64,000 nt of DNA from Methylobacterium sp. J-068. GTDB taxonomy: Bacteria > Pseudomonadota > Alphaproteobacteria > Rhizobiales > Beijerinckiaceae. Positions 1-11,925 of the stretch are shown piece after piece (the stretch's first letter is position 1; each line of letters begins with the position of its first letter). The stretch is from positions 1 to 64,000 of the forward strand of contig NZ_JAKSXY010000063.1 in NCBI RefSeq assembly GCF_022829445.1. The letters run 5' to 3'. Below the pieces are notes generated by a model. That model was given only the letters and a program-made list of their open reading frames with translations, was not told the DNA's origin and searched no databases. The position numbers and the translations under genes are program-made.

Positions 1-88
1 TCCTGGAAGGAGAGGGTTGGGGTGAGGTGTAGTCCATCTCCGGAGAGGTCACGCACCTCACCCTGTCCCTCTCCTTCCAGGAGAGGGG
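1..88. repeat. REP-like imperfect palindrome, copy 1 (left edge)
   Basis: The two arms (about 1-29 and 54-82) are near-perfect inverted complements built on a purine-rich GGAAGGAGAGGG motif and its complement. They enclose a short CCATCTCCGGAG-like loop. The same element recurs at about 62137-62235 with a few substitutions, so this is a dispersed repeat and not a gene-specific terminator. It may be cut by the window start. Such an element could fold in RNA and stabilise or end transcripts, which is inference. Confidence 0.75.
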
Positions 89-260
89 ACCCGCGCTCCG
101 TCTCGTCAGCTGTCCGACCTAATCTACCGGAGGCCGTATGATGGATCAGAAATTTCGGGGCTCGACGTACCGGGATCGCTCTATCCACAGGCCTATTTCG
201 TGCGATTGCCTTTACGGACCATGGGTTTGTCGAGCGCCTGTCCACAACCCATGCCGTGCG

Positions 261-294
261 TTGACACAGCCAAGCATAAGAACAAAATAGGAAC
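261..294 (+). promoter_or_regulatory. imuA promoter with LexA operator
   Basis: A consensus -35 TTGACA (261-266) is followed after 17 nt by an AT-rich -10 (284-289). Overlapping the -10 is GAAC-N7-GAAC (280-294). This is the reverse complement of the direct repeat GTTC-N7-GTTC, which is the known alphaproteobacterial LexA box. The position fits SOS repression of the mutagenesis cassette. It also rules out imuA starts upstream of about 295. Confidence 0.85.
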
Positions 295-322
295 AGAACC
301 CGCCGCGAAAGAGAAATTGGTC

Positions 323-1099
323 ATGCCGCAGGCCGCGAACGGACACGACGACCGGCTCGCCGATCTGCGCCGACAACTCAACGACGCGGTGCGCGACCGG
401 GTCCGGCAGCGGTCGGCGCTCCCGTTCGGCGTACCCGCCCTCGACGCGCACCTGCCGAACGGCGGCCTGCGGTGCGGCGCGCTCCATGAAGTGGCCGAGA
501 CCGGCGCGGCCGCCGAGCATGGCGCACTCGCTTGCCTGTTCACCGCCGGCATCCTTGCCCGCCTTCCCGGTCCCGTGCTGTGGTGCCTGCGCGGTGGTGA
601 CCTGTTCGCCCCTTCCCTCGTCGGCGTCGGCCTGATGCCCGGTCGGATCGTGTTCGCCGAGACAGGCAACGATGCCGAGGCGCTGCCCGCGATGGAGGAG
701 GGCCTGCGCACCCGCGGCCTCGCCGCCGTGGTGGGCGAGGTCTCGCGCCTCGGGCTGACCGCCTCCCGGCGCATGCAGCTCGCGGCCGAGCGAACCGGCG
801 TCATGGCGCTCGTCATCAGGCGGTGGCGGACCGGCGCGGAGCGCGGGGCCGGCGAGGGCGACCCGACCGTGGCCCTGACCCGTTGGCGGGTGTCGCCCCA
901 GCCCGGCGCCGGGCCGCCGATGCCGGGCCTGCCCCGGGCCCGCTGGCTCGTCGAACTCACCCGTGCCCGCGGCGCGGACGCCCCCCGCTCCTGGATCCTG
1001 GACGCGCCTGATGCGACGGGTCGTCTCCGTGTACCTTCCGACCTGGTCGACCGACCTGTGGCGGCGCCGGAACGCATCCCGCGCGCCGGCATGGGATAG
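323..1099 (+). CDS. imuA: ImuA, RecA-like SOS mutagenesis accessory protein
   Basis: A 258-aa protein of the ImuA family. ImuA works with ImuB and DnaE2 (ImuC) in damage-induced translesion synthesis and mutagenesis. The assignment rests on its place as first gene of an imuA-imuB-dnaE2 operon and on its N-terminal pattern, an amphipathic start leading into LPFGVPALDAHLPNGGLRCG. I see no intact Walker A motif, in keeping with a degenerate RecA-like fold. The ATG at 323 was chosen because in-frame starts further upstream (for example 200) would lie upstream of or inside the LexA-controlled promoter. The 3' end overlaps imuB by 89 nt. Confidence 0.9.
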   Translation: MPQAANGHDDRLADLRRQLNDAVRDRVRQRSALPFGVPALDAHLPNGGLRCGALHEVAETGAAAEHGALACLFTAGILARLPGPVLWCLRGGDLFAPSLVGVGLMPGRIVFAETGNDAEALPAMEEGLRTRGLAAVVGEVSRLGLTASRRMQLAAERTGVMALVIRRWRTGAERGAGEGDPTVALTRWRVSPQPGAGPPMPGLPRARWLVELTRARGADAPRSWILDAPDATGRLRVPSDLVDRPVAAPERIPRAGMG

Positions 1100-2528
1100 C
1101 CCGCTCGTCGTCGCGGCCAGCGACGGCCCGCGACGCGTGCTCGTCGCCGTGGACCGCGCGGCGCGGCGCCTCAACCTGCGGCCCGGCATGACGGTGGCCC
1201 ATGCACAGGCGGCGGTCCCCGACCTGACGGTGGTCGAGGCGGATCCGGAGGCTGCCGCCGATGCGCTGCAGGATCTCGGCGCGTGGTGCCTGCGCCGCTA
1301 TTCGCCCCTCGTCGCCCTCGACCTGCCGGACGGCCTCTGGATCGAGGTCGCCGGGGCCGCCCACCTGTTCCAGGGGGAGGCGCGCCTGATCGAGGACCTC
1401 GTCGCCGGGCTGGCGCGGCGGGCGCTCTCGGCGAGGGCCGCCGTCGCCGACACGCCGGGCGCGGCCTGGGCGGTGGCGCGCTTCGCCCCGCGTGAGCCCG
1501 TGATCGCGTCGGGAGCCCAGGCGGCCTCCATCGCCGAGCTGCCGGTGCGGAGCCTTCGTCTCTCCCGCGAGACCGTCGCCGGGCTGGTGCAGCTCGGGAT
1601 CGAGCGCGTGGGCCAGCTCGCGGCCAAGCCCCGCGCGCCCCTGCGCCTGCGCTTCGGCGAGGAGGCGGTGCTGCGCTTCGACCAGGCGCTGGGCCGCACC
1701 CCCGAGCCGCTGGCCTACCTCGCCTCGCCGAAGGTGCCGCGCGTCCGGCTGGCCTTCGCCGAGCCGATCGGCGCGCCGGAGACCCTCGTGCGCGTGACGG
1801 AGCGGCTGCTGTCCGATCTCTGCGCGGTGCTGGAGCGGCAAGGGGTCGGGGTGCGCCGCCTCGACCTGCTGTTCCGCCGCGTGGACGGCGTGAGCCAAGG
1901 GGTACGGGTGGCGACCGCCCAGCCGACGCGAGCCGTGCGCCATCTCCTGCGCCTGTTCGTCGAGCGGCTGGCGCTGGTCGATCCGGGCTTCGGCATCGAC
2001 GAGGCGGTGCTCGCCGCATCGGCGGTGGAGTGGTTCGACGCGACCCAGGCACCGCTCGGCGACCTTGTGGGCGAGGGAGCGGACGCCGACCTCGCCGAAC
2101 TTGTCGACCGCCTGACGGTCCGGCTCGGTACGCGGCGGGTGTTCCGCATCGCTCCCGTCGCGAGTGGGCTGCCGGAACGGTCCGTGCGCCGCGTCGGGCC
2201 CCTCGCGGCAGTGCCGGATGCGGACTGGCCCGCCGGCCTGCCGCGGCCCGTCCGCCTGCTCCGGCCGCCGGAATCCGTGATGGTCGTCGCGCTCGCACCC
2301 GACCACCCGCCGGCGCTGTTCGTCTGGCGCCGCTCCCGGTTGCGCGTCGCGCGCGCCGACGGTCCGGAGCGGGTCCACGGCGAGTGGTGGGTCTCGGACG
2401 CGGAAGGCGGGCTCGTGCGCGACTACTACCGCGTCGAGACGACGGCCGGCGACCGGTTCTGGCTGTTCCGGGACGCCCCGGCGCTCGAGGGCGGACGCTG
2501 GTGGCTGCATGGCGTCGGCGAGGCGTGA
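1011..2528 (+). CDS. imuB: ImuB, inactive Y-family polymerase-like protein
   Basis: A 505-aa homologue of ImuB. This is a catalytically inactive Y-family polymerase relative that bridges the beta clamp, ImuA and DnaE2 in the mutasome. The protein opens [12 protein letters not shown], where an active Y-family polymerase would carry the first catalytic aspartate (DMDAFF-like). That acidic residue is absent, as is known for ImuB. The ATG at 1011 gives this family-typical N-terminus; the frame stays open upstream to 963 but without family-like residues. The gene starts inside imuA, and its stop overlaps the dnaE2 start by one base (TGATG), so translation is probably coupled. Confidence 0.9.
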   Translation: MRRVVSVYLPTWSTDLWRRRNASRAPAWDSPLVVAASDGPRRVLVAVDRAARRLNLRPGMTVAHAQAAVPDLTVVEADPEAAADALQDLGAWCLRRYSPLVALDLPDGLWIEVAGAAHLFQGEARLIEDLVAGLARRALSARAAVADTPGAAWAVARFAPREPVIASGAQAASIAELPVRSLRLSRETVAGLVQLGIERVGQLAAKPRAPLRLRFGEEAVLRFDQALGRTPEPLAYLASPKVPRVRLAFAEPIGAPETLVRVTERLLSDLCAVLERQGVGVRRLDLLFRRVDGVSQGVRVATAQPTRAVRHLLRLFVERLALVDPGFGIDEAVLAASAVEWFDATQAPLGDLVGEGADADLAELVDRLTVRLGTRRVFRIAPVASGLPERSVRRVGPLAAVPDADWPAGLPRPVRLLRPPESVMVVALAPDHPPALFVWRRSRLRVARADGPERVHGEWWVSDAEGGLVRDYYRVETTAGDRFWLFRDAPALEGGRWWLHGVGEA

Positions 2529-5500
2529 TGGGCTACGTCGAGCTCCAGGTCACGACGCACTATTCCTTCATGCGCGGCGCCTCCTCGCCGCGTGAGCTGT
2601 TCGCGACGGCCGCCCTCCTCGGACACGCGGCGCTCGGGATCGCCGACCGCAACTCGCTGGCCGGCATCGTCCAGGCCCACGACGCCGCCAGGGCCACGGG
2701 CCTGCGGCTGGTGGTCGGTTGCCGGCTCGACCTGACGGAGCCCGGCGGCCCCTCGCTCCTGGTCTATCCCACCGATCGGGCGGCTTACGGCCGCCTGTGC
2801 CGCCTCCTCACCCTCGGCAAGGGCCGGGCGGAGAAGGGTGGCTGCCGGCTGCACTGGGAGGATGTCGGCGCGTGGGCGGACGGGATCGTCGCGGTTCTCC
2901 TCGCCGACCGGCCCGACGCGGCCCTCGCCGACGACCTCGCACGGGTGAAGCGGAGCTTCGGCGATCGGGCCTACTGCGCCCTGACGCGACGCTATCGGCC
3001 CGACGACGCCCTGCGGCTGGACGCGGTCGCCGCGTTGGCGCGGGACGCCCGGGTCCCGACCGTGGCCATCGGCGACGTCCTCTACCACGTGCCCGACCGG
3101 CGGGTGCTGCAGGACGTGGTCACGGCGATCCGCCTCGGCACGACCGTCGACCGGCTCGGCCATGCCCGCGAGCGCCATGCCGGCCGCCATCTCGTCGCGC
3201 CGCCCGAGGCCGAGCGCCTGATGGCGCGCCACCCCGACGCGGTCGCGCGCACCGGCGAGATATTCGCGCGTTGCACCTTCTCCCTCGACGAGCTGACCTA
3301 CAGCTACCCGACGGAAGCGGCCGAGGACGGCACCTCGGCGCAGGACCGCCTTGAGGCGCTGACCTGGGCAGGCGCGGCCGAGCGCTACCCGGCCGGGCTC
3401 CCCGACAAGGTTCCGGCCCAGATCCGGCACGAGCTCACGCTGATCGAGCGCCTCGGCTACGCGCCGTACTTCCTGACCGTCGATAGCATCGTCCGGTTCG
3501 CGCGGACGCGGGGCATCCTGTGCCAGGGCCGGGGCTCGGCCGCGAACTCCGCCGTGTGCTTCGTGCTCGGCATCACCTCGATCGACCCCGTGCGGCAAGG
3601 CCTGCTGTTCGAACGGTTCATCTCGGAGAACCGCGGCGAGCCGCCCGACATCGACGTCGACTTCGAGCACGAGCGCCGCGAGGAGGTGATCCAGTGGGTC
3701 TACGAGACCTACGGGCGCCACCGCGCCGCGCTCTGCGCCACCGTGATCCGATACGGCACGCGCGGCGCCGTGCGCGAGGTCGGCAAGGCGCTGGGCGTGC
3801 CCGAGGACGTCACCGGCGCGCTCGCCGGCCTCGTCTGGGGCATGTCGAGGGACGGCGTCGGCGAGCGGGAGGTGGCGAGCCTCGGCCTCAACCCCGACGA
3901 CCGGCGCCTGCGGATGACGCTCGACCTCGCGCGCCAGCTCATCGACACGCCCCGCCATCTCGGCCAGCATCCCGGCGGTTTCGTGCTGACGCTGCACCGC
4001 CTCGACGAGCTATGCCCGGTGATCCCGGCGACGATGGCCGACCGGCAGACCATCGAGTGGGACAAGACCGATATCGAGACCCTGAGATTCATGAAGGTGG
4101 ACGTGCTCGGGCTCGGGATGCTCGGCTGCCTGCGCCGCGCCTTCGACCTGCTCGCCGCCCACCGCCCCGGTGCCCCGACCGGGCTCGCGACGATTCCCGC
4201 CGAGGATCCCGCCACCTACGCGATGATCCGGCGCGCCGATACGGTCGGCACGTTCCAGATCGAGAGCCGCGCGCAGATGGCGATGCTGCCGCGGATGAAG
4301 CCGACCACCTTCTACGACCTCGTCATCCAGGTCGCCATCGTCCGTCCCGGCCCGATCCAGGGCGACATGGTCCACCCGTATCTGCGCCGGCGGGAGGGCC
4401 GCGAACGGGTGGCCTATCCGACCGAGGCGCTGCGCCGCGTGCTGGAGAAGACGCTCGGCGTGCCGCTGTTCCAGGAGCAGGCGATGCAGGTGGCCATCGT
4501 GGCGGCGAGCTTCACGCCGGACGAGGCCGACCGGCTGCGCCGGGCGATGGCGACCTTCAAGTCCACGGGCGGGGTGTCCCCGTTCCGGGACAAGCTGATC
4601 CGGGGCATGGTCGGCAACGGCTACGCCCCCGAGTTCGCCGAGCGCACCTTCAGGCAGCTCGAAGGCTTCGGGAGCTACGGGTTCCCGGAAAGCCACGCCG
4701 CCTCGTTCGCCCTGATCGCCTACGCATCGTCCTGGCTGAAGTGCCGGCACCCGGACGTGTTCCTGTGCGCGATCCTGAACGCGCAGCCGATGGGCTTCTA
4801 CGCGCCGGCGCAGCTCGTCCGGGATGCGGAGGGGCACGGCGTCGAGGTCCGGCCGGTGGATGTCAACGCCTCGGCCTGGGACTGCACCCTGGAGGCGTCG
4901 CAGGGACCCTTGCTGGCCGTGCGCGAAGGCCTGCGCATGGCCCGCGGCCTGGCGGAACGCGATGCCGCACGGCTGATCGGGGCGCGGCCGCCGGTCGGCT
5001 ACGCCTCGGTCGAGGACGTGTGGCGGCGCGCCGGCGTGGCGGCCGGCGCCCTACGCGCGCTGGCCGGGGCCGACGCCTTCCTGTCGCTCGGCCTCGACCG
5101 GCGCGCGGCGCTCTGGGCCATTCGCGGCCTTGCCGACCGGCCGCTCGACCTGTTCGCGGCGGCCGACGCGCGGGAGGGGCAGCCGCGACCCGAGCGCGTC
5201 GAGCCCGCGGTCGATCTGGTGCCGATGAGCGCGGGACGCGAGGTCGTGGAGGACTACCACGCCACCGGCCTGAGCCTGCGCGCGCACCCGCTCGCCTTCC
5301 TGCGCGGCGATCTCGCTGCCCAAGGCTACCGGCCGTGCCAGGTGCTCGACGCCGCGACCACCGGGCGGGCGCTGGGGCTGGCGGGTCTGGTACTGATGCG
5401 GCAGAAGCCGGGCTCGGCCAACGGCACGATGTTCATCACGCTGGAGGACGAGACCGGCATCGCCAACCTCATCGTTTGGCCGCCCGTGTTCGAACGGTAC

Positions 5501-5806
5501 AGGCGCCTGATCCTGACCGCCGGGATGGTGGGGGTGCGGGGCCGGGTGCAGCGCCAGGGCCTCGTCGTCCACGTCCTCGTGGACGGCCTCGTCGACCTGA
5601 CCGCCCTGTTGCGTCGGGTCGGCGACCGGACGGAGGGGGACGCCGCGCTCCCGCCGCCGAAGGGCCGCGGCGACGCGGCACGCAACGGAGGACGGGATCA
5701 GAGGGAACCGGCTCTCTCCGAGCGTGCGGACCGTGGCGCACCTTCCCTCCCGGCGGCGCCTTCCTCCACCTCGGCGATCAAGATCGCGACCCGGAACTTC
5801 CGGTAG
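2528..5806 (+). CDS. dnaE2: Error-prone DNA polymerase III alpha subunit DnaE2 (ImuC)
   Basis: A 1092-aa C-family polymerase that performs the error-prone synthesis step of the ImuABC mutasome. The N-terminal PHP domain begins [16 protein letters not shown]. The catalytic core includes [12 protein letters not shown] and the aspartate motif PDIDVDFE near residue 375. An OB-fold region follows near residues 950-1020, and the protein ends in IKIATRNFR, a DnaE2-type C-terminus. Length matches the family (about 1080 aa). The ATG at 2528 overlaps the imuB stop; the frame is open for about 500 nt upstream, but that is a shadow of imuB. It presumably shares the LexA-controlled promoter of imuA. The stretch 5807-6061 after it separates it from a convergent gene and holds nothing I recognise. 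Confidence 0.95.
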   Translation: MGYVELQVTTHYSFMRGASSPRELFATAALLGHAALGIADRNSLAGIVQAHDAARATGLRLVVGCRLDLTEPGGPSLLVYPTDRAAYGRLCRLLTLGKGRAEKGGCRLHWEDVGAWADGIVAVLLADRPDAALADDLARVKRSFGDRAYCALTRRYRPDDALRLDAVAALARDARVPTVAIGDVLYHVPDRRVLQDVVTAIRLGTTVDRLGHARERHAGRHLVAPPEAERLMARHPDAVARTGEIFARCTFSLDELTYSYPTEAAEDGTSAQDRLEALTWAGAAERYPAGLPDKVPAQIRHELTLIERLGYAPYFLTVDSIVRFARTRGILCQGRGSAANSAVCFVLGITSIDPVRQGLLFERFISENRGEPPDIDVDFEHERREEVIQWVYETYGRHRAALCATVIRYGTRGAVREVGKALGVPEDVTGALAGLVWGMSRDGVGEREVASLGLNPDDRRLRMTLDLARQLIDTPRHLGQHPGGFVLTLHRLDELCPVIPATMADRQTIEWDKTDIETLRFMKVDVLGLGMLGCLRRAFDLLAAHRPGAPTGLATIPAEDPATYAMIRRADTVGTFQIESRAQMAMLPRMKPTTFYDLVIQVAIVRPGPIQGDMVHPYLRRREGRERVAYPTEALRRVLEKTLGVPLFQEQAMQVAIVAASFTPDEADRLRRAMATFKSTGGVSPFRDKLIRGMVGNGYAPEFAERTFRQLEGFGSYGFPESHAASFALIAYASSWLKCRHPDVFLCAILNAQPMGFYAPAQLVRDAEGHGVEVRPVDVNASAWDCTLEASQGPLLAVREGLRMARGLAERDAARLIGARPPVGYASVEDVWRRAGVAAGALRALAGADAFLSLGLDRRAALWAIRGLADRPLDLFAAADAREGQPRPERVEPAVDLVPMSAGREVVEDYHATGLSLRAHPLAFLRGDLAAQGYRPCQVLDAATTGRALGLAGLVLMRQKPGSANGTMFITLEDETGIANLIVWPPVFERYRRLILTAGMVGVRGRVQRQGLVVHVLVDGLVDLTALLRRVGDRTEGDAALPPPKGRGDAARNGGRDQREPALSERADRGAPSLPAAPSSTSAIKIATRNFR

Positions 5807-6061
5807 CCGGAACGGGAGCCTCTCGACTTCCCCATGGAATGGTTTTGACAAACCACGGTTCCGTCCGGAAACGCGGTGACCCGGCATTGCATGGAATACC
5901 CGCGCGGCTCGGTTGCACACGCTTTCAAAAGCATCCCCGGACGTCGAAAAACCCGTCCCGACGGTTTCCCGAAGATTGGCCTGGACGTCCAGGAGCGGGC
6001 CCCGTCCGGGATCGATCAAAACGCACGAGAATTGTTCGATCTCATGCCGCCGATCGACCGG

Positions 6062-7237
6062 TCAGGCTCGGGACGATCCCTGTGCGCTTGCGCGGGCGCG
6101 CCGGTCGGCGCTGCGCGAGGCCCCCAGGAGAATCTCGACGACGTATTCCTGCTCCGTACGGGTGATCGCCGCGTCGAGCGGGAGACGGATGAGGGTTCCG
6201 GTCACGGCGTCCGTCACCGGAAGCCGGCCCCGGCTTCGTCCATAATGCCGCCCGGCGGGGGACGAATGGAGCGGGCGATAATGCGTTCGCGCGTCGATTC
6301 CATGCGACCGGAACGCCTCGAGCGTCCTTTCGCAGGCGTCCTGATCCAAGGTCCGGATTGCGAAGATGTGACCGTTGTGGCCTGCCTCCACGGGAATGTG
6401 CGGCAGGCGCAGGTGCGCCGTCGAACCGGCCCCTTCGAGAAGCTCGGCGTAATAGGCCCAGGCGCATCGACGCGCCCGGTTGATCGCGGCGGCCTCCGCC
6501 AGTTGCGCGGACAGGAGTGCGGCGGTCGCTTCGGACGGCGTGAAGGACGATCCGAGCGCACACCACTCGTAGCGCTGGACTTCACCGCGGTCGAACCGGG
6601 ACCTGTCCGTGCCCTTGTGCCAGACGAGATCGGCCCGTTGGACGAGATCCGCCCGGTTCACGTGCAAGGCTCCCCCCTCGCCGCAGCTCACGTTCTTGGA
6701 TGCGTGGAAGCTGAACGCTCCGAAATCGCCGAAGCCTCCGAGCGGCGCGCCGTTCCAGGTCGCGCCGAAGGCCTGGGCGGCATCCTCGATCAGCGTGATG
6801 TTCCGATCGCGGCACAACCCGACCAACGTGTCCATGTCGCAGCCGACACCGGCATAATGCACGCACACCAGGGCGCGCGTGCGCGGAGTCACCGCGGCGG
6901 CGGCCTGCACCGGATCGATGTTGAGCGTGTCTTCCCGGATATCGACGAAGACCGGCACCGCGCCGCGCAAGGCCACGGCGTTCGCCGTGGACGAGAAGGT
7001 CCAGGACGGCATGACGACCTCGTCACCGGGGTTCAGGCCGATGATCAGCGTGGCCATTTCCAGGGCGTCGGTACAGGACGTCGTCAGGAACGGCCGGCTA
7101 CCCGGAACGGCCTCGCGAAGCTGCGCGTGGCAACGCTCGGTAAAGGCCCCGCCGCCCTGCAACGCGCCCGCCGCGAGGGCGCGGCTCACATCCGCCTGGG
7201 CGTGAGCGGACACGGCCGGTCGATAGAACGGAATCAA
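6062..7237 (-). CDS. DegT/DnrJ/EryC1 sugar aminotransferase, WecE/RffA-like
   Basis: A 391-aa PLP enzyme resembling dTDP-4-amino-4,6-dideoxygalactose transaminase (RffA/WecE) along its whole length. It shows the start MIPFYRPAV, then GDEVVMPSWTFSSTANA, VHYAG, EDAAQAFGA, and the PLP lysine in FHASKN (Lys181). Later it has KGTDRSRF and a HYRPLHSSPAG substrate segment. Such enzymes make amino-deoxy sugars for O-antigen or other surface glycans. No other glycan gene lies nearby, so the gene is an orphan. Its base composition looks less GC-rich than its neighbours and an AT-rich tract sits just upstream, which hints at transfer. The exact sugar substrate cannot be told from sequence. Confidence 0.85.
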   Translation of the reverse strand: MIPFYRPAVSAHAQADVSRALAAGALQGGGAFTERCHAQLREAVPGSRPFLTTSCTDALEMATLIIGLNPGDEVVMPSWTFSSTANAVALRGAVPVFVDIREDTLNIDPVQAAAAVTPRTRALVCVHYAGVGCDMDTLVGLCRDRNITLIEDAAQAFGATWNGAPLGGFGDFGAFSFHASKNVSCGEGGALHVNRADLVQRADLVWHKGTDRSRFDRGEVQRYEWCALGSSFTPSEATAALLSAQLAEAAAINRARRCAWAYYAELLEGAGSTAHLRLPHIPVEAGHNGHIFAIRTLDQDACERTLEAFRSHGIDARTHYRPLHSSPAGRHYGRSRGRLPVTDAVTGTLIRLPLDAAITRTEQEYVVEILLGASRSADRRARASAQGSSRA

Positions 7238-7740
7238 GATCCAGCCCTGAGTTTTGAATTTCCAGCTGAACCGGCGGGCGACAAAGGCAAGATCTTCCGA
7301 TTTACTATTGAAATATTTATTGTTTGAACGCGCGACCGAACATGATGCAAATTACTTAGCTCATCGTCCAGACGATGGGGCCGCCAGCTTTGAGACGCGC
7401 AGCCAACATACGATTCTCGTTTAGCGCGTTCAACGGAAAGGTCAACCGGACGCAAAGCGACCTGGGGATTACTTCGATATCTCGCGTCAAAACCTCGTGT
7501 CGGACGGTCCTGATTTTCTTCAAAGCGACAGGGCTCTCGGGAATTCAACCTGACATGGCAGTCTCCATTCCGTCATGAGGCATTCGGTCCTACCGATTTC
7601 ACTTCGGCCTTCCCGTGCGGCATGCAAAGTCGTTGTGGTCCTCGGCTGTCGCCAGCGCCCACGCGATGCGGGAGGCGCTCTCCCCGACGGGGCTTCCCGC
7701 GCTATCCTTTCCCCCTGCTGGAACGCGGCGCGAGGGAGCC
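7238..7740. other. Non-coding gap between aminotransferase and glpD
   Basis: About 500 bp without a convincing gene. The part next to the aminotransferase start (about 7290-7330) is strikingly AT-rich for this genome, with runs such as TTGAAATATTTATTGTTTG. It probably contains the promoter of the minus-strand gene. Short open frames on both strands here have no family features and atypical composition. Just before glpD a GCGAGGGAGCC stretch provides its ribosome binding site. Confidence 0.6.
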
Positions 7741-9294
7741 ATGACGACAGTTGCGAACGCCGACCCATCCACCGCCGATTACGACCTGCTCGTCATCGGC
7801 GGGGGTATCAACGGGACCGGCATCGCCCGGGATGCGGCGGGTCGCGGCCTGCGCGTCCTGCTCTGCGAGCGGGGGGATCTGGCCGAGTTCACCTCTTCCT
7901 CCAGCACCAAGCTGATCCATGGCGGCCTGCGCTACCTCGAGCAATACGCGTTCCGCCTGGTCCGTGAGGCCCTCGCCGAGCGCGAGCGCCTGCTGCGCAT
8001 GGCGCCGCACATCATCTGGCCCCTGCGCTTCGTGCTGCCCCACGATACGGGCCTGCGCCCCGCCTGGCTGCTGCGCCTCGGCCTGTTCCTGTACGATCAC
8101 CTGGCGCGCCTGCGGACGCTGCCCGGCTCATCGGGGGTCGACCTGCGCCGCTCGGCCCTCGGCGCACCGCTTCAGGCCCACCTGACGAAGGGCTTCGTCT
8201 ATTCGGATTGCTGGGTCGAGGACAGCCGCCTCGTGGTGCTGAATGCCATGGATGCGCACGCGCGCGGCGCCGTGATCCGCACCCGCACCGGCGTCGAGTT
8301 GGCCCACCGGAGCGCGGGCGCCTGGAGCGCCGGCCTGCGGGATGGCGTGACGGGGCGCAGGTGGGAGGTGCGGGCGCGCGCCATCGTCAACGCCGCCGGC
8401 CCCTGGGTCGGCGAGACCCTGGGCGTCACCCTCGGCATCGACAGCCGCGCGGCCGTGCGGCTGATCAAGGGCAGCCACATCGTCGTGAAGGCGCTCTATC
8501 CGGGCGAGCACGCCTACATCCTGCAGCAGCCCGATCAGCGCATCGTCTTCGCGATCCCCTTCGAGCGCGCCTTCACCCTGATCGGCACCACCGACGTGCC
8601 CCATGAAGGGCCGCCCGGCGCGGTGACGATCTCGACGGAGGAGACGCGCTACCTCTGCGACGCGATCAATCGCAGCTTCGCGACCCGCATCGGCCCCGGC
8701 GACGTGGTGTGGAGCTATTCCGGCGTGCGCCCCCTTTACAACGACGCCGCCACCGAAGCCTCGGCGGTGACCCGCGACTACGTGCTCGACCTCGATGCGC
8801 CCGCCGGGCAAGCCCCCGCCCTCTCGGTGTTCGGCGGCAAGATCACCACCTACCGGCGCCTCGCCGAACACGCGCTGGCGCGCCTCGCCCCGTCCTTCCC
8901 GGATCTCGGCCCGGCCTGGACCGGAGGTGCGACGCTGCCCGGCGGCGACATGGCGAATGCCGATTTCGAGGCCTTCCGGGCGGCCTTCGCCCACGCGGTC
9001 CCCTTCCTGCCGGCCGAGACCGCGGACCGGCTCGCCCGGGCCTACGGCACGCAAGCCCACGGCATCGTCGGCGCGGCGCGGTGCCTCGCGGATCTCGGGG
9101 AGCGCTTCGAGGGCGGCCTCACGGCGGCGGAGGTGGACCACCTCGTGCGCGCCGAGTGGGCACGCACGGCCGACGACGTCCTGTGGCGCCGCTCCAAGCT
9201 CGGCCTGCGCACCTCGCCCGACGGCGTGGCACGGCTGGAGGCCTACCTCGCGCGCCACGCAACGTCCGGCGCGGACTCGACGGCGCCCGCCTGA
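7741..9294 (+). CDS. glpD: Aerobic glycerol-3-phosphate dehydrogenase GlpD
   Basis: A 517-aa FAD-dependent membrane-associated enzyme. It oxidises sn-glycerol 3-phosphate to dihydroxyacetone phosphate and passes electrons to quinone. It shows the Rossmann FAD motif [21 protein letters not shown] near residue 17, the family signature [16 protein letters not shown], and a late [16 protein letters not shown] segment. Length is normal for the family. The ATG at 7741 follows a purine-rich ribosome binding site, and longer versions would read through non-conserved sequence. It lies 38 nt before glpK in the same direction, so the two probably form a glycerol-use operon. No glpF or glpR is in the window. 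Confidence 0.95.
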   Translation: MTTVANADPSTADYDLLVIGGGINGTGIARDAAGRGLRVLLCERGDLAEFTSSSSTKLIHGGLRYLEQYAFRLVREALAERERLLRMAPHIIWPLRFVLPHDTGLRPAWLLRLGLFLYDHLARLRTLPGSSGVDLRRSALGAPLQAHLTKGFVYSDCWVEDSRLVVLNAMDAHARGAVIRTRTGVELAHRSAGAWSAGLRDGVTGRRWEVRARAIVNAAGPWVGETLGVTLGIDSRAAVRLIKGSHIVVKALYPGEHAYILQQPDQRIVFAIPFERAFTLIGTTDVPHEGPPGAVTISTEETRYLCDAINRSFATRIGPGDVVWSYSGVRPLYNDAATEASAVTRDYVLDLDAPAGQAPALSVFGGKITTYRRLAEHALARLAPSFPDLGPAWTGGATLPGGDMANADFEAFRAAFAHAVPFLPAETADRLARAYGTQAHGIVGAARCLADLGERFEGGLTAAEVDHLVRAEWARTADDVLWRRSKLGLRTSPDGVARLEAYLARHATSGADSTAPA

Positions 9295-9332
9295 GGCCGG
9301 GCCGAACACGAAGCATCCAGGAGGCATCCGCC

Positions 9333-10838
<1,506 letters not shown>

Positions 10839-10939
10839 GGATGGCTGCGAACCGGCCCGGCACCGATGCCGGCCGGCGGTGTTGACACCGGGCCGGGCCC
10901 TGTCCCGGTCACGACGGCGGGCGGGACAGAACGAACCTC

Positions 10940-11851
10940 ATGGATCATCACGCACCAGCAAAACCGACCGTCGTCCTCGCCGGCATCGGCGGCGATCTCG
11001 GCGGCCGCATCGCCCGGGCCCTCATCGCCGAGGGCGCGGAGGTGCGGGCGCTGGTGCGCCGGACGAGCGGGATGAGTCCGCGCCACGCGCCGGAGATCCC
11101 GGGCCTGACGCGCGTGCCCGTCGATTACTCGGACGCAACGGGGCTGTCGGCGGCCTGCGGCGGCGCGGCCTGCGTGGTCTCGGCGTTGAACGGCCTCGAA
11201 CCCGTGATCCTCGGCGTCCAGGGCCAGCTCCTCGACGCGGCCGTGGCGGCCGGCGTGCCGCGCTTCATCCCCTCCGATTTCTCCCTCGACTTCACGAAGA
11301 CCCGGCCGGGCGACAACCGTAATCTCGACCTGCGCCGAGCCTTCATGGCGCGGATCGACCGGACGCCGATCCGCGCGACCTCGATCCTGAACGGTGCCTT
11401 CGCCGAGCTCCTCACCGGCGCGGCGCCGATCGTCCTGAAACGGCCGCGCAAGATCCTCTACTGGGGCTCGGCCGACCAGCCCCTCGACGTCACCACCAAG
11501 GAAGACGTCGCGCGCTACACCGCGGCCGCCGCCCTCGACCGGCAGGCGCCGCGCATCCTGCGCATCGCCGGGGATGTCGTGACGCCGCGTGACCTCGCGT
11601 CCATCATGAGCGACGTCACCGGAGAGACCCACGGACTCTGGCGCGCGGGCGGTCTCGGCCGCCTCGGGCTCGCCATCCGGATCGTGCGCCGCCTGACGCC
11701 GTCGAGCGACGCGGTGTTCCCGGCCTGGCAGGGCATGCAGTACCTGCGCGACATGGCGAGCGGCCTCGGCAAGCTCGATCCCCTCGACAACGACCGCTAC
11801 GGCGCAAGGCCCTGGACCAGCGCGCGCGCGGTGCTGGCGGCCGACGCGTAA
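10940..11851 (+). CDS. NmrA-like NAD(P)-binding oxidoreductase
   Basis: A 303-aa protein of the atypical short-chain dehydrogenase type (NmrA / isoflavone reductase-like). The N-terminal nucleotide-binding loop reads VVLAGIGGDLGGRIARAL near residues 10-27. RALVRR follows at the position that reads the NADP phosphate, and AAVAAGVPRFIPSDFSLD is typical of the family. These proteins reduce small aromatic or quinone substrates or act as redox sensors; the substrate here is unknown. It stands alone between glpK and a convergent sensory operon. A short perfect inverted repeat GACCGG-TG-CCGGTC directly after its stop (11853-11866) could help end transcription, though it lacks a T run. Confidence 0.75.
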   Translation: MDHHAPAKPTVVLAGIGGDLGGRIARALIAEGAEVRALVRRTSGMSPRHAPEIPGLTRVPVDYSDATGLSAACGGAACVVSALNGLEPVILGVQGQLLDAAVAAGVPRFIPSDFSLDFTKTRPGDNRNLDLRRAFMARIDRTPIRATSILNGAFAELLTGAAPIVLKRPRKILYWGSADQPLDVTTKEDVARYTAAAALDRQAPRILRIAGDVVTPRDLASIMSDVTGETHGLWRAGGLGRLGLAIRIVRRLTPSSDAVFPAWQGMQYLRDMASGLGKLDPLDNDRYGARPWTSARAVLAADA

Positions 11852-11925
11852 GGACCGGTGCCGGTCGATCGCTTCGGTGTCGGGCCCACCGCCGTCACCC
11901 CGTGTCCGCGCAGCCCGAGCCGGTC

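Noticed and set aside
200-322. Extended N-terminus of imuA from an ATG at 200
   Set aside because: The extension would be translated from DNA that holds the -35, -10 and LexA box.
5876-7327. Plus-strand frame of 483 codons opposite the aminotransferase gene
   Set aside because: It is the antisense shadow of a well-conserved PLP enzyme and has no family features.
7234-7548. 104-codon frame in the gap before glpD
   Set aside because: It is AT-rich, lacks a ribosome binding site and known motifs, and overlaps the probable aminotransferase promoter.
10880-10935. TTGACA with inverted repeats before the NmrA-like gene as a PpsR site
   Set aside because: No TGT-N12-ACA spacing is present and the gene has no tie to photosynthesis.
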